From Candidatus Omnitrophota bacterium (GTDB lineage: Bacteria; Omnitrophota; Gorgyraeia; Gorgyraeales; Gorgyraeaceae), in contig JABMRA010000058.1 of the NCBI GenBank assembly GCA_013202925.1, positions 1-50,961 on the forward strand: a stretch of 50,961 nucleotides of DNA, written 5' to 3'. A model generated the notes under the pieces. That model did not search any database. It worked only from the letters and a program-made list of their open reading frames with translations, and was not told the origin of the DNA. Positions 35,172 through 42,745 of the stretch are shown here, piece after piece. Numbering within the stretch: the stretch's first letter is position 1; every line of letters begins with the position of its first letter. A program made the translations under genes and the position numbers.

Positions 35172-35228
35172 AGTGTAAGGTGAAAGGTGAAAAGCAAGTC
35201 TTGCACTTTTCACTTTTAACCTTTCACT
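35172..35228. repeat. Inverted word-repeat between etfB and etfA
   Basis: The left arm (35172-35198, with GGTGAAAGGTGAAAAG) and the right arm (35200-35228, with CTTTTCACTTTTAACC) are imperfect reverse complements around TCTTG. Both arms are built from a GGTGAAA-like word. It lies inside the etf operon and could weaken or stabilise the transcript. Confidence 0.65.
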
Positions 35229-35231
35229 AAC

Positions 35232-36026
35232 TTAGATCACCTCGTTCTTTAACAGCCCGACGAGTTTCTGACTGATCTCTGCGGCATCGCCCTCTAAGAT
35301 CTGGCCCTTTTTCCTGGGCGGCGGCGTAAATATCTTTACTACCTTTGTAGGAGAACCATTGAGCCCTATCAGATCAGGGTCGAGGTCCAGGTCCTTTGCC
35401 TCCCATTTTTTTATCTCAGCCTTTTTGGCGCGCATCTTGCCTTTTAAAGACGGCAGGCGCGGCTCATTTATCTCTTTTACAACTGTAATAAGACACGGCA
35501 TCGGCGATTCAATGATCTCATAGCCCTCTTCGGTCATGCGCTCTGCGCGCATATGTTTATTTTCGGGGCCGAGATTCACCTCCTCGATCTTCTTCACGTA
35601 TGTAATCTGAGGGATGTCGAGGTGTGATGAGATCCCTGGCCCTACCTGCGCGGTATCGCCGTCGATCGCCTGTTTTCCGCAGATCACCAGATCATAATCG
35701 CCTATTTTATGAATGGACCTTGAAAGCGTATAACTTGTAGCCCATGTGTCACTGCCTGCAAACGCGCGGTCTGAGACAAGTATTACCTCGTCAGCGCCGA
35801 GCGAGACTGCCTCGCGCAATGCCTCTTCTGCCTGGGGCGGCCCCATTGTCAGGACAGTCACCCTGCCTCCGAACTTTTCCTTCAGGCGTATGGCCTCTTC
35901 GATAGCGTACATGTCAAACGGATTTATGATAGACGCTACCCCGCTCCTGATAAGCGTGTTTGTCTCAGGATCTATCCTTACATCTGTTGTATCAGGGACC
36001 TGCTTAATGCATACTATTATATTCAT
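35232..36026 (-). CDS. etfB: Electron transfer flavoprotein beta subunit
   Basis: A 264-residue EtfB with the family opening IIVCIKQVPDTTDVRID and NPFDMYAIEEAIRLKE, nucleotide-binding GADEVILVSDRAFAGSDTW, and AIDGDTAQVGPGISSHL. It pairs with EtfA and carries FAD or AMP depending on type. The gene follows the acyl-CoA dehydrogenase and precedes etfA, with palindromes on both sides. Confidence 0.95.
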   Translation of the reverse strand: MNIIVCIKQVPDTTDVRIDPETNTLIRSGVASIINPFDMYAIEEAIRLKEKFGGRVTVLTMGPPQAEEALREAVSLGADEVILVSDRAFAGSDTWATSYTLSRSIHKIGDYDLVICGKQAIDGDTAQVGPGISSHLDIPQITYVKKIEEVNLGPENKHMRAERMTEEGYEIIESPMPCLITVVKEINEPRLPSLKGKMRAKKAEIKKWEAKDLDLDPDLIGLNGSPTKVVKIFTPPPRKKGQILEGDAAEISQKLVGLLKNEVI

Positions 36027-36045
36027 CGTCTAAATAGCACCCCAA

Positions 36046-36086
36046 AATGCTTGCCCATTTAGTCCTGGACTGAAGTGTCAAGCATT
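36046..36086. repeat. Palindrome, AATGCTTG/TTTAGTCC family, copy 1
   Basis: AATGCTTG ... TTTAGTCC, a central T, then GGACT ... TGTCAAGCATT. The two 20-nt arms pair at 16 positions by hand count. The arm words recur at 42073-42105. The palindrome ends 20 nt upstream of the etfB start codon. Confidence 0.75.
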
Positions 36087-36088
36087 CG

Positions 36089-37240
36089 TTAGGCGGCCTT
36101 TTCCTTTAACAGCGCATTCGCTATGATGCCGCGCTGTATCTGATTCGTGCCTTCGTATATCTGCGTGATCTTTGCGTCGCGCATATACTTCTCAATAGGA
36201 TAATCCCTCATGTAGCCATAGCCGCCGAAAAGCTGCACGCAGTCGGTCGTGACCTTCATTGCCATGTCTGATGCGAAAACTTTTGCTATTGCGGAATCCT
36301 TGGAGACCTTCTTGACGCCGGCGTCTATCATCCTCGCGCAGGCGTATATCAATGCCCTTGCTGCCTCGATCTCCGTGGCCATGTCCGCCAGCATAAACTG
36401 CACGCCCTGGAACGAAGAGATGCTTTTCCCAAATTGCCTGCGCTCCTTAACGTACCCAACGGTTAAATCCAGCGCGCCCTGCGCAATGCCAAGCGCCTGA
36501 GAAGCCACGCCCGGCCTTGACTGGTCGAATGTCTTCATTGCCACGATAAATCCCATGCCCTCTTTGCCCAAGAGGTTCTCCTTGGGGATCTTGCAGTCTG
36601 TAAAGACAAGTTCTCTTGTGGCAGACGCGCGTATGCCCATTTTATCTTCCTTCTTCCCAAACTCAAATCCCTCTGTGCCTTTTTCAACGATAAATGTGGC
36701 TGCGCCGCGCGCGCCCTTTGAGCGGTCCACCGAGGCCACTACTGTATAGACCTCCGCCTCTCCGCCGTTTGTAATCCACTGCTTGGTGCCGTTTAATACA
36801 TAATGGTCGCCTTTTTTCGCGGCTGTAGTCGCAACAGCCGCTGCATCGCTACCTGCGCCTGCCTCGGTCAATGCAAATGCCGCCAGTTTTTTTCCTTTGG
36901 CTATGTCAGGAAGATATTTCTGCTTCTGTTCGTCGCTGCCGAACAGGATGATCGGATATGTCCCGAGCGCAGTCGCAGCCAATGCCAGCGAAATTCCGCC
37001 ACAGGCCTTGGACAACTCCTCTGTCGCGATCACCAGGTCCATTGAGCCGCCGCCAGTGCCGCCGTATTTCTCCTCGATGTAGATGCCGAAGAGGTCGCTG
37101 TCTGACAGGACCTTTACGATGTCCCACGGAAACGTGCCCTCAACATCATACTGGGCAGCAACAGGCCTGATCTTCTCTTTTGCAATCTGCCTCGCTAAAT
37201 CTCGAATCATTATCTGTTCTTCGGTTAATAGATAATCCAT
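36089..37240 (-). CDS. Acyl-CoA dehydrogenase
   Basis: A 383-residue flavoprotein of the short/medium-chain acyl-CoA dehydrogenase family. Signature FALTEAGAGSDAAA lies near residue 127, QLFGGYGYMRDYPIEKYMRDAKI near 335, and the catalytic base is Glu363 in IYEGTNQIQR. It oxidises acyl-CoA to enoyl-CoA or, in an Etf-linked bifurcating complex, reduces enoyl-CoA. It is the first gene of the ACAD-etfB-etfA set, behind GGGAGG. No thiolase or hydratase genes are in the window, so the acyl substrate is unknown. Confidence 0.94.
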   Translation of the reverse strand: MDYLLTEEQIMIRDLARQIAKEKIRPVAAQYDVEGTFPWDIVKVLSDSDLFGIYIEEKYGGTGGGSMDLVIATEELSKACGGISLALAATALGTYPIILFGSDEQKQKYLPDIAKGKKLAAFALTEAGAGSDAAAVATTAAKKGDHYVLNGTKQWITNGGEAEVYTVVASVDRSKGARGAATFIVEKGTEGFEFGKKEDKMGIRASATRELVFTDCKIPKENLLGKEGMGFIVAMKTFDQSRPGVASQALGIAQGALDLTVGYVKERRQFGKSISSFQGVQFMLADMATEIEAARALIYACARMIDAGVKKVSKDSAIAKVFASDMAMKVTTDCVQLFGGYGYMRDYPIEKYMRDAKITQIYEGTNQIQRGIIANALLKEKAA

Positions 37241-37251
37241 GACCTGCCTCC

Positions 37252-38235
37252 CTATTTTATATTATAGACCAATGTCTTTGCTTTGCCTTCGCGGACAATA
37301 TCTACATTTAGCGCCTTGATATTTCTATCTGACTTCAGATCCATGCATACCTTGAATATGCCGTAGAGCGTGTTGACCGGCCGGCCGTTTATGCCCTTGA
37401 TCAGATCGCCCTGTTTTATGCCGGTCCTTTCTGCAAGCGCCGCAACAGCCAGGTTCTGAACCAGGAACCCTTCTCTATTTAAAACAACATCCCCTAATCC
37501 GCAATTGAATTTCAAACTCGGGCCTTCCCCAAATCTAAACTGGGGCCTGACGCCTTTTATCACCGAGACGAGCGTCTCTTCTGTGTTGGAAATGGCCTCG
37601 GCCGCGCTCTTTTTGTCAACGGCCCAGGCATCACGCCCGACCTTCTCGATCTTTATATTTTCAAAAAGCCCTGCCTTGATCTTTTTGCTGTCGCTGTTTC
37701 CGGCCCGGGGGGATTTAAACATCTCCATTTCCTCCCCTGGAAGATCCTTTAATAAGGCGTCCCTGTCGTATGCCTTTCCAAGCACTATCCTGCCGCCTTC
37801 CATATCCATGACAATAAAATCTTCTGCGCCGCCTTTGCCGGATTCCCTGGAATCCTTATATCTGTATTCCAGGACCGCTGACTCCACTGTCTTTTCAAAG
37901 ATTATCTCAGCGCCCTCCAGCGGGATCCGCTCGCCCGGATTTACCGTATAATTCTCTTCTGAATTAACGCCTGTCAGTATAAGCATGTCTTTCTTTATAT
38001 CCTTTATGCGCAGGCAGTTTGTTATGTCGCTATTGGAACAAAATATATCGCCCTTGGTATACAGCCTTTTTTTTCCGCCATCCATAATAGCGACTGCGTA
38101 CCGGGCAGGTTCCCCGTCTGTAATGGTCCCGACTACGCCTGCGTCATCGCCGCCCCTCGCATCTCCTGCAGCGGCAAAGGAACCTAATATGAAAGATAGC
38201 ATTAATATTGTAACTATATATCTTAAATGGCGCAT
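37252..38235 (-). CDS. GspC-like periplasmic protein with HR-like and PDZ domains
   Basis: 327 residues. A signal peptide or anchor (about 5-24) is followed by a region resembling the GspC homology region (GVVGTITDG ... KKRLYTKGDIF, about 34-105), a middle part without a clear match, and a C-terminal PDZ domain (about 250-325, LAERTGIKQGDLIKGINGRPV). GspC links the secretin to the inner-membrane platform and PDZ helps substrate selection. It follows the secretin gene, which supports a T2SS role. A second HR-only protein at 40491 may share the job. Confidence 0.7.
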   Translation of the reverse strand: MRHLRYIVTILMLSFILGSFAAAGDARGGDDAGVVGTITDGEPARYAVAIMDGGKKRLYTKGDIFCSNSDITNCLRIKDIKKDMLILTGVNSEENYTVNPGERIPLEGAEIIFEKTVESAVLEYRYKDSRESGKGGAEDFIVMDMEGGRIVLGKAYDRDALLKDLPGEEMEMFKSPRAGNSDSKKIKAGLFENIKIEKVGRDAWAVDKKSAAEAISNTEETLVSVIKGVRPQFRFGEGPSLKFNCGLGDVVLNREGFLVQNLAVAALAERTGIKQGDLIKGINGRPVNTLYGIFKVCMDLKSDRNIKALNVDIVREGKAKTLVYNIK

Positions 38236-38308
38236 GTCTTTTTGATTATATCAATTATTTCCCGTTCGTCAAGTCAAAACGTGCTGTCTGCCACCCAGGA
38301 CAGCATAA

Positions 38309-40315
38309 CTACTCATACCTCACCACTACACTGAACTCTGCCTCGTCTTTTTTCATTGTCCGCGGAAATGCAGGGAATGGCGCGACCTGTTTGACGCAAT
38401 TGACTGCGGAGCGGACAAGCGTCAAATCCGGATTGTTCAATACAACAGGGCCCCTTGTTACAAAACCCTCTTTATCCACTGTAAACTGCAGATCCACCTC
38501 GCCTTTGAGGCCGGAGACATCCTGACGGGCTGCCGCGGCATTTATCTCGTCTCTTATTGCCAGGAAGTAATCCTCGTAAGGCGTCCTTCCCCTGACAGGG
38601 GAACTGGCTGATTTTTTCCTTGTCCTGTATCGAGGCTCGGGTCCTTTTGTGGAACGCGCAAGAGAGATGGTCTCCCATTGCTGCTTCGGCCTGGTCCTGC
38701 GCGCAGCATGGCCTCTGTCCTCTCTTGCCTCTGCCGGTTTCCCATCAAGCATCTTTGAAGCGTCAAATTTTAAATCATCCGACTTTTCGATATTGCCATA
38801 TGCCTTTTTCTTCTTCCATTCGTCGAGATAAAACTGCGCCTCCCCTGTTGTCCTATCCCCCTCTATGATATGCGGCGTAAGGAATATCACGAGCTCTGTC
38901 TTTTCCTTGCTCTTTCCTGTCGTGGAAAATAATTTTCCCAGGAGAGGGATGTCGGAGAGAAAGGGCACCTTTTCCTTGTGGTCCACTATGGTATCCTTCA
39001 TCAGGCCGCCTATTATGAGCGTGGTATTGTCTTTGACAAGCACCGTGGTCTCTACCTCGGACGTGGTGACATACGGGACAACGGTACGGGTCGAGCCGTC
39101 GGGATTCGTCAATGTAACTGTCTTTGTGGGATCCGCAGTGCTCACCTCTGGTCTTATCTTCAACTTTATATAGCCCTCTCTGTTTATCTCAGGCGTGACC
39201 TTGAGCCGCACGCCCACGTCGACAAACTGGACATGGTCTGTGGTGTGGTATGTGCCGCCCGAGGTGGTCGTTACATCACTCGTGACATAGACCTCTTTGG
39301 CGCCTACCAGGATCTTTGCCTCTTCTCTATCGGCTACGGTGATCCGCGGCCTTGAAAGCACATTGGTCTCGCCAAATGTCTTGAGAAGGCTTATCACTGT
39401 TGCGTAGTTTCCGCCCACGGAAGCGATCGTCAGGGTGCTCGGCGTGGTGCCTGAGAGGCCGGCAGAGATATTCGTATTGGCTGTCACGCGCACGTCTGCC
39501 ATCTGGGCCACATCTGCCCAGTCAATGCCGTAACTGTATTTATCCGCGAGCGTCACCTGGATAATATAGGCGTCTATGACCACCTCGCGTGTCTTCTCGT
39601 CAAATGCCTCTATCACATTTTTGATATCCTCTATCTTCGCAGGCGTATCCTGCACCACCACCTTATTTGTCCTTTCGTCAAATCTTATACTGCCTATGTC
39701 CGGTGAGACCATCTTCTCCAATTTATCCTTTATGGGCTCGGCCTTTGCGTAATCGAGAGGGAAGATCTCTGTGGCCAGCTGAACGTCCATCTCTGAGATG
39801 GCATCCGTCATCTGCTTTATATTCTCGGCGTTATCTATCAGGACTATTGTATTGGAGCGGTCGTCCGGGATGATCTTTCCGAGTTTGCTTTTCATCTCTT
39901 TGATGCCCTTTGTCACTTCAGACGCACTGGCGTAATCGAGCTTTACGATCTCTGTCTTGGCCTTGTCCCTGAACCTCCTGCCGTGCAGCTTCTCATATTT
40001 TCCATTGGTCATGATGGTTATAAGCGTGCCTTCCTGTTCGTAGGCCAGGCTGTTTGTCGAGACGATTATGTCCAGGGCATCCATGACCTCCACGTCCCTG
40101 ACATAAAGCGTTACCGTGCCCTTCACGTCTTTATCGGCAACTATGTTCAGCCCGCTTTTCTGGGACAGGATCTTCAGGACATCCTTTATGTCCATGCCCT
40201 TCAGGTCCAAAGAGATCAATTCTGCCTGGTATTCGTATTGCGCCGTCGCGATGGGTATCGCTGAAAAAATGGATATGGAAAATACGAGCGCACACACAAT
40301 GATCCTCTTTACCAT
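38309..40315 (-). CDS. gspD: Type II secretion secretin with C-terminal TonB-like domain
   Basis: 668 residues from the ATG at 40315, which has GGAGG 5 nt upstream; another ATG nine codons earlier lacks one. A signal peptide (about 1-24) is followed by an STN/N0-type domain (VLKILSQKSGLNIVADKDV), N-domains (ASEVTKGIKEMKSKLG and LDYAKAEPIKDKLEKM), and the secretin beta-domain with VPFLSDIPLLGKLFS and ELVIFLTPHII. After a basic linker, the last 85 or so residues (GEVDLQFTVDKEGFV ... VAPFPAFP ... EFSVVVRY) match a TonB C-terminal domain. That extension is unusual for a secretin, which normally ends in an S-domain. Confidence 0.92.
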   Translation of the reverse strand: MVKRIIVCALVFSISIFSAIPIATAQYEYQAELISLDLKGMDIKDVLKILSQKSGLNIVADKDVKGTVTLYVRDVEVMDALDIIVSTNSLAYEQEGTLITIMTNGKYEKLHGRRFRDKAKTEIVKLDYASASEVTKGIKEMKSKLGKIIPDDRSNTIVLIDNAENIKQMTDAISEMDVQLATEIFPLDYAKAEPIKDKLEKMVSPDIGSIRFDERTNKVVVQDTPAKIEDIKNVIEAFDEKTREVVIDAYIIQVTLADKYSYGIDWADVAQMADVRVTANTNISAGLSGTTPSTLTIASVGGNYATVISLLKTFGETNVLSRPRITVADREEAKILVGAKEVYVTSDVTTTSGGTYHTTDHVQFVDVGVRLKVTPEINREGYIKLKIRPEVSTADPTKTVTLTNPDGSTRTVVPYVTTSEVETTVLVKDNTTLIIGGLMKDTIVDHKEKVPFLSDIPLLGKLFSTTGKSKEKTELVIFLTPHIIEGDRTTGEAQFYLDEWKKKKAYGNIEKSDDLKFDASKMLDGKPAEAREDRGHAARRTRPKQQWETISLARSTKGPEPRYRTRKKSASSPVRGRTPYEDYFLAIRDEINAAAARQDVSGLKGEVDLQFTVDKEGFVTRGPVVLNNPDLTLVRSAVNCVKQVAPFPAFPRTMKKDEAEFSVVVRYE

Positions 40316-40337
40316 AACTGCCTCCTTAAATGAGGCC

Positions 40338-40360
40338 ATCATCCGCCTTAGGCGGATGAT
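40338..40360. repeat. Hairpin ATCATCCGCC/GGCGGATGAT upstream of the secretin
   Basis: Perfect 10-bp stem with TTA loop, 23 nt before the secretin start. The inner word ATCCGC/GCGGAT is also the inner stem of the palindrome at 42200-42237. Confidence 0.8.
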
Positions 40361-40366
40361 TCGGCC

Positions 40367-40449
40367 GAATTTGACCCCCCCCTGTTTCGTTTTGTTTCGT
40401 TTTACTCAACAAAACGAAACAAAACGGGGAGGGGTAAGTTCGGTCAAAT
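40367..40449. repeat. GTTTCG palindrome, copy A
   Basis: The outer stem is ATTTGACC with GGTCAAAT. The inner stem is GTTTTGTTTCGTTTT with AAAACGAAACAAAAC (15 bp, perfect), flanked by C-rich and G-rich tracts. A second copy, with paired substitutions, ends the window at 50883-50961. Confidence 0.9.
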
Positions 40450-40482
40450 GAGTTATGTCAATCAAAGATTGACATAACTCAT
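40448..40482. repeat. AGTTATG hairpin, copy A
   Basis: Perfect 16-bp stem ATGAGTTATGTCAATC with its complement around an AAA loop. The related copy at 50819-50853 has the same stem length, loop size and core, with the middle pairs changed on both arms. Confidence 0.9.
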
Positions 40483-40490
40483 GACCTCTC

Positions 40491-40991
40491 TTATATTTTT
40501 AATTCTATCTCTTCTCCTTTATATTCCAGTATCACTGCGCTTTCCTTTATATCAGAAAGCGTGAATTCTCCGAAACTATCGCCGCGATAAAGAAAATATG
40601 TCTTGCTGGCGGCCTTGTCTTCTATCACGGCCTGGTCTTTATCTCCCGCAATGATGCCCAACAGGCTCAGGTCTTCGGCCAGGTCTTTTTTTGAAACAGC
40701 GGATTTTTCTTCATACTCATAGACATCCTCGTCAAACTCAAATGCATCAGGCAGGGCCTCTGCAGCATCTTTCCCTTCCGGCAGATCAAGGCCAAGCCCC
40801 ACATCTATCTCAGGCATCTTATAATTAAAGGTAAATACGTCAACTAAAAAAATCGCCAGCACCAGTATTATCAGGCCGATTAGAATGCCATTTATTTTTG
40901 TAAAGACCTTGAGATCCTTTTTGAACCGCAGTTTTCCCTGGGCCTGCTTAATAAGATCCAGGAGCTTTTTTTCAGGGGTCATGCCGGTCAT
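40491..40991 (-). CDS. GspC homology-region (HR) inner-membrane protein
   Basis: 166 residues. A basic cytoplasmic start is followed by one membrane helix (about 31-50), an acidic linker (about 55-100) and a C-terminal GspC/PilP-like HR domain (LSLLGIIAGDKDQAVIED ... TYFLYRGDSFGEFTL ... VILEYKGEEIEL). In GspC the HR domain contacts the secretin N0 domain. No PDZ domain is present. The start overlaps the ATPase gene by ATGA and the secretin follows downstream. Confidence 0.75.
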   Translation of the reverse strand: MTGMTPEKKLLDLIKQAQGKLRFKKDLKVFTKINGILIGLIILVLAIFLVDVFTFNYKMPEIDVGLGLDLPEGKDAAEALPDAFEFDEDVYEYEEKSAVSKKDLAEDLSLLGIIAGDKDQAVIEDKAASKTYFLYRGDSFGEFTLSDIKESAVILEYKGEEIELKI

Positions 40992-41818
40992 TGGATTAAC
41001 TCCACCTCCCTGTCGCGCTCTACTATTTCCATTATTATATCTTCTTCCACTGTATTTCTATCCTTCATCACAAGTTCTTCCAGGGCGCTGTGGCAGAGAT
41101 TGGTTATCTTGCGCGGATATCCCTGGGTGTGCTGGTAGATCAGATCCGTTGCCTTTTCAGTAAACAGCTTCTCTCCTGAATCGTAGCCTGCCTGTTTTAA
41201 TCTGAAGTCTATCATGTCCTTTGTCTCGTTCACATCCAGGGGATTGAGGATATATTTCAGGCTGACCCTGTCCGCAAAATTCCTTATCCTCTGCAGCCTG
41301 GGCAGGAGTTCCATCTGGCCTATGACCACAAGCTGGAGGAGTTTATATTCGTTTGTCTCGTAATTCAGGAGTGTCCGCAGGATTTCCAGGGACGACGGCG
41401 TTAGTTTTTGCGCCTCGTCAATGACGAGCACCACGATATTTTCCTCATCAACGCATTTTTTGAACAGGAATCTCTCTATGGCCTCTTTGTAATCCAGGAC
41501 AGAGCGGAAGGCCGGCCTTATGCCGAACACCTTTGCCAGATACGTAACGAATTGGAACTCTGAATCATAGGCAGGATCGAATATCATGTGCGAGATAATC
41601 CCTGTTTCCTTGCTCAATACCTGGATCAGCGCCCTTGACAGGGTCGTCTTTCCAGTGCCAACGTCGCCCAGGATAAGGCTCATGCCCCTTTTTAACCTGA
41701 CCGCTATTTCGAGCCGCTGGAGCGCCTGCCTGTGGGATATGGACGGGTAAAGAAAGTAAGGGTCTGGGCTTGTTGAAAACGGCTCTTTATTGAGTTTGAG
41801 CACCTTGTAATACGGCAT
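40988..41818 (-). CDS. gspA: ExeA/GspA-like AAA ATPase
   Basis: A 276-residue ATPase of the ExeA/GspA type. Family opening YYKVLKLNKEPFSTSPDP, Walker A GDVGTGKTT (51-59), and Walker B VLVIDEAQKL near residue 133. GspA works with GspB-type proteins to place the secretin through the cell wall. The peptidoglycan-binding C-terminus seen in ExeA is absent at this length. It lies between a MerR-like regulator and the HR protein and would assist the neighbouring secretin. Confidence 0.88.
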   Translation of the reverse strand: MPYYKVLKLNKEPFSTSPDPYFLYPSISHRQALQRLEIAVRLKRGMSLILGDVGTGKTTLSRALIQVLSKETGIISHMIFDPAYDSEFQFVTYLAKVFGIRPAFRSVLDYKEAIERFLFKKCVDEENIVVLVIDEAQKLTPSSLEILRTLLNYETNEYKLLQLVVIGQMELLPRLQRIRNFADRVSLKYILNPLDVNETKDMIDFRLKQAGYDSGEKLFTEKATDLIYQHTQGYPRKITNLCHSALEELVMKDRNTVEEDIIMEIVERDREVELIQ

Positions 41819-41825
41819 ACCTGCT

Positions 41826-42050
41826 TCAGCCTCCTATGAGTTCCTTTATCTCTGCCAGGGACTTGTGCTCCCTGCGCAATGCGCGTATCTTCTGCAGCAT
41901 CTCCAGGGTCGTATTGTCAAAATATCTAAATTTTGTCTCCGGGCTTCTGCCTATCTCCCTTATCAGACCAAGATTAAGGTAATACTTTATGGTATAAATA
42001 GTATGTCCGCTCAACCTCGCCAGATCCTTTATCAGATATATACAATCCAT
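41826..42050 (-). CDS. MerR-like HTH regulator
   Basis: 74 residues from the ATG at 42050 (GGAGAG 7 nt upstream). A GTG ten codons earlier is possible but has no ribosome binding site. It is a bare MerR-type winged helix-turn-helix: LIKDLARLSGHTIYTIKYYLNLGLI, FRYFDNTTLEMLQKI and HKSLAEIKELI. There is no effector or dimerisation helix beyond it. It heads the gspA-HR-secretin block, 8 nt before gspA, with a 33-bp palindrome 23 nt upstream. It may regulate this block. Confidence 0.8.
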   Translation of the reverse strand: MDCIYLIKDLARLSGHTIYTIKYYLNLGLIREIGRSPETKFRYFDNTTLEMLQKIRALRREHKSLAEIKELIGG

Positions 42051-42072
42051 GCCGCATCTCTCCTGTGAAATG

Positions 42073-42105
42073 CTTGACACTTTAGTCCTGGACTAAAGTG
42101 TCAAG
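42073..42105. repeat. 33-bp palindrome, AATGCTTG/TTTAGTCC family, copy 2
   Basis: CTTGACACTTTAGTCC, a central T, then the exact complement. It is a perfect 16-bp stem located 23 nt before the MerR-like start. It shares its words with copy 1 at 36046. It could be an operator or a mobile palindrome. Confidence 0.9.
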
Positions 42106-42199
42106 TTTATGCTGTCTGAGTAGATAGCGATAGCGCACTCTCTATTTAGAGAGTAAGTATACCTTATGATTCCCGTGCTGTCAAGGTAAGCACGCGCCA

Positions 42200-42237
42200 A
42201 AATGCTTGACATCCGCATAGGCGGATGTCAAGCATTT
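42200..42237. repeat. 38-bp palindrome with the same outer stem and a different inner stem
   Basis: AAATGCTTGACATCCGC and its exact complement surround the loop ATAG (17-bp stem). The outer AATGCTTGACA word is shared with 42069-42079, but the inner stem is ATCCGC rather than CTTTAGTCC. The right arm overlaps the stop codon of the GspM-like gene, so it could act as a transcript end. Confidence 0.9.
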
Positions 42238-42745
42238 AGATTATTGGTTTGGATAAGATCAGGGTGCCTTTTAGGCGGGAAGGAACTTCTCCTGTGCCTC
42301 TGAGGTCGAACTTCTTTATGCTGATGTATGCGGGTGATTTGATAAGGCCCGCGGCAAACCTATTGATGGCTGAAAAATCGCCCTCTAACTGCAGCTCGAT
42401 GACGTACTCCTTGTAGAGCCCTTGTTGAATCGCTGGACTTGGCCTTATATTGGCTGTCTTGATGCCCGAAGAATCCGCCTCTTTCTCTATGTAGCCCAGG
42501 ATTTCTGACATGCCCTTGAGGGACCGCGCATAGGTATTGTATTGATCGATGATGACATCCTTGTCTTTTAATAACCTCAGGCCCTTTTTGAATTCTATGC
42601 TTTTTGCGATTATCTCGCTGTCGAGGCTTCTCCATTTTCTGAAAAAGGGCCTGAATACAAGGCCGTACACTATAGCCAGACCCAAAAAAGCCACAGCTAC
42701 AATAAAGACATATCTCTCGCGCCTTGAAAGATTCAAGCGGATCAT
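42236..42745 (-). CDS. GspM/PilO-like assembly-platform protein
   Basis: 169 residues. One membrane helix (about 13-32) follows the basic NLSRRERYVF. Then come a coiled coil (about 37-90) and a ferredoxin-like periplasmic domain (LYKEYVIELQLEGDFSAINRF). This is the layout of GspM and PilO, which pair with GspL/PilN in the inner membrane. The ATG overlaps the GspL-like stop by 4 nt. Its stop codon lies in a palindrome that closes this operon. Confidence 0.75.
   Translation of the reverse strand: MIRLNLSRRERYVFIVAVAFLGLAIVYGLVFRPFFRKWRSLDSEIIAKSIEFKKGLRLLKDKDVIIDQYNTYARSLKGMSEILGYIEKEADSSGIKTANIRPSPAIQQGLYKEYVIELQLEGDFSAINRFAAGLIKSPAYISIKKFDLRGTGEVPSRLKGTLILSKPII

Noticed and set aside
36046..36086. 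Intrinsic terminator after the acyl-CoA dehydrogenase
   Set aside because: The stem has mismatches and no T-run follows, and etfB should be co-transcribed.
42073..42105. TTGACA in the palindrome as a -35 box
   Set aside because: No acceptable -10 lies 16-18 bp downstream in either direction.
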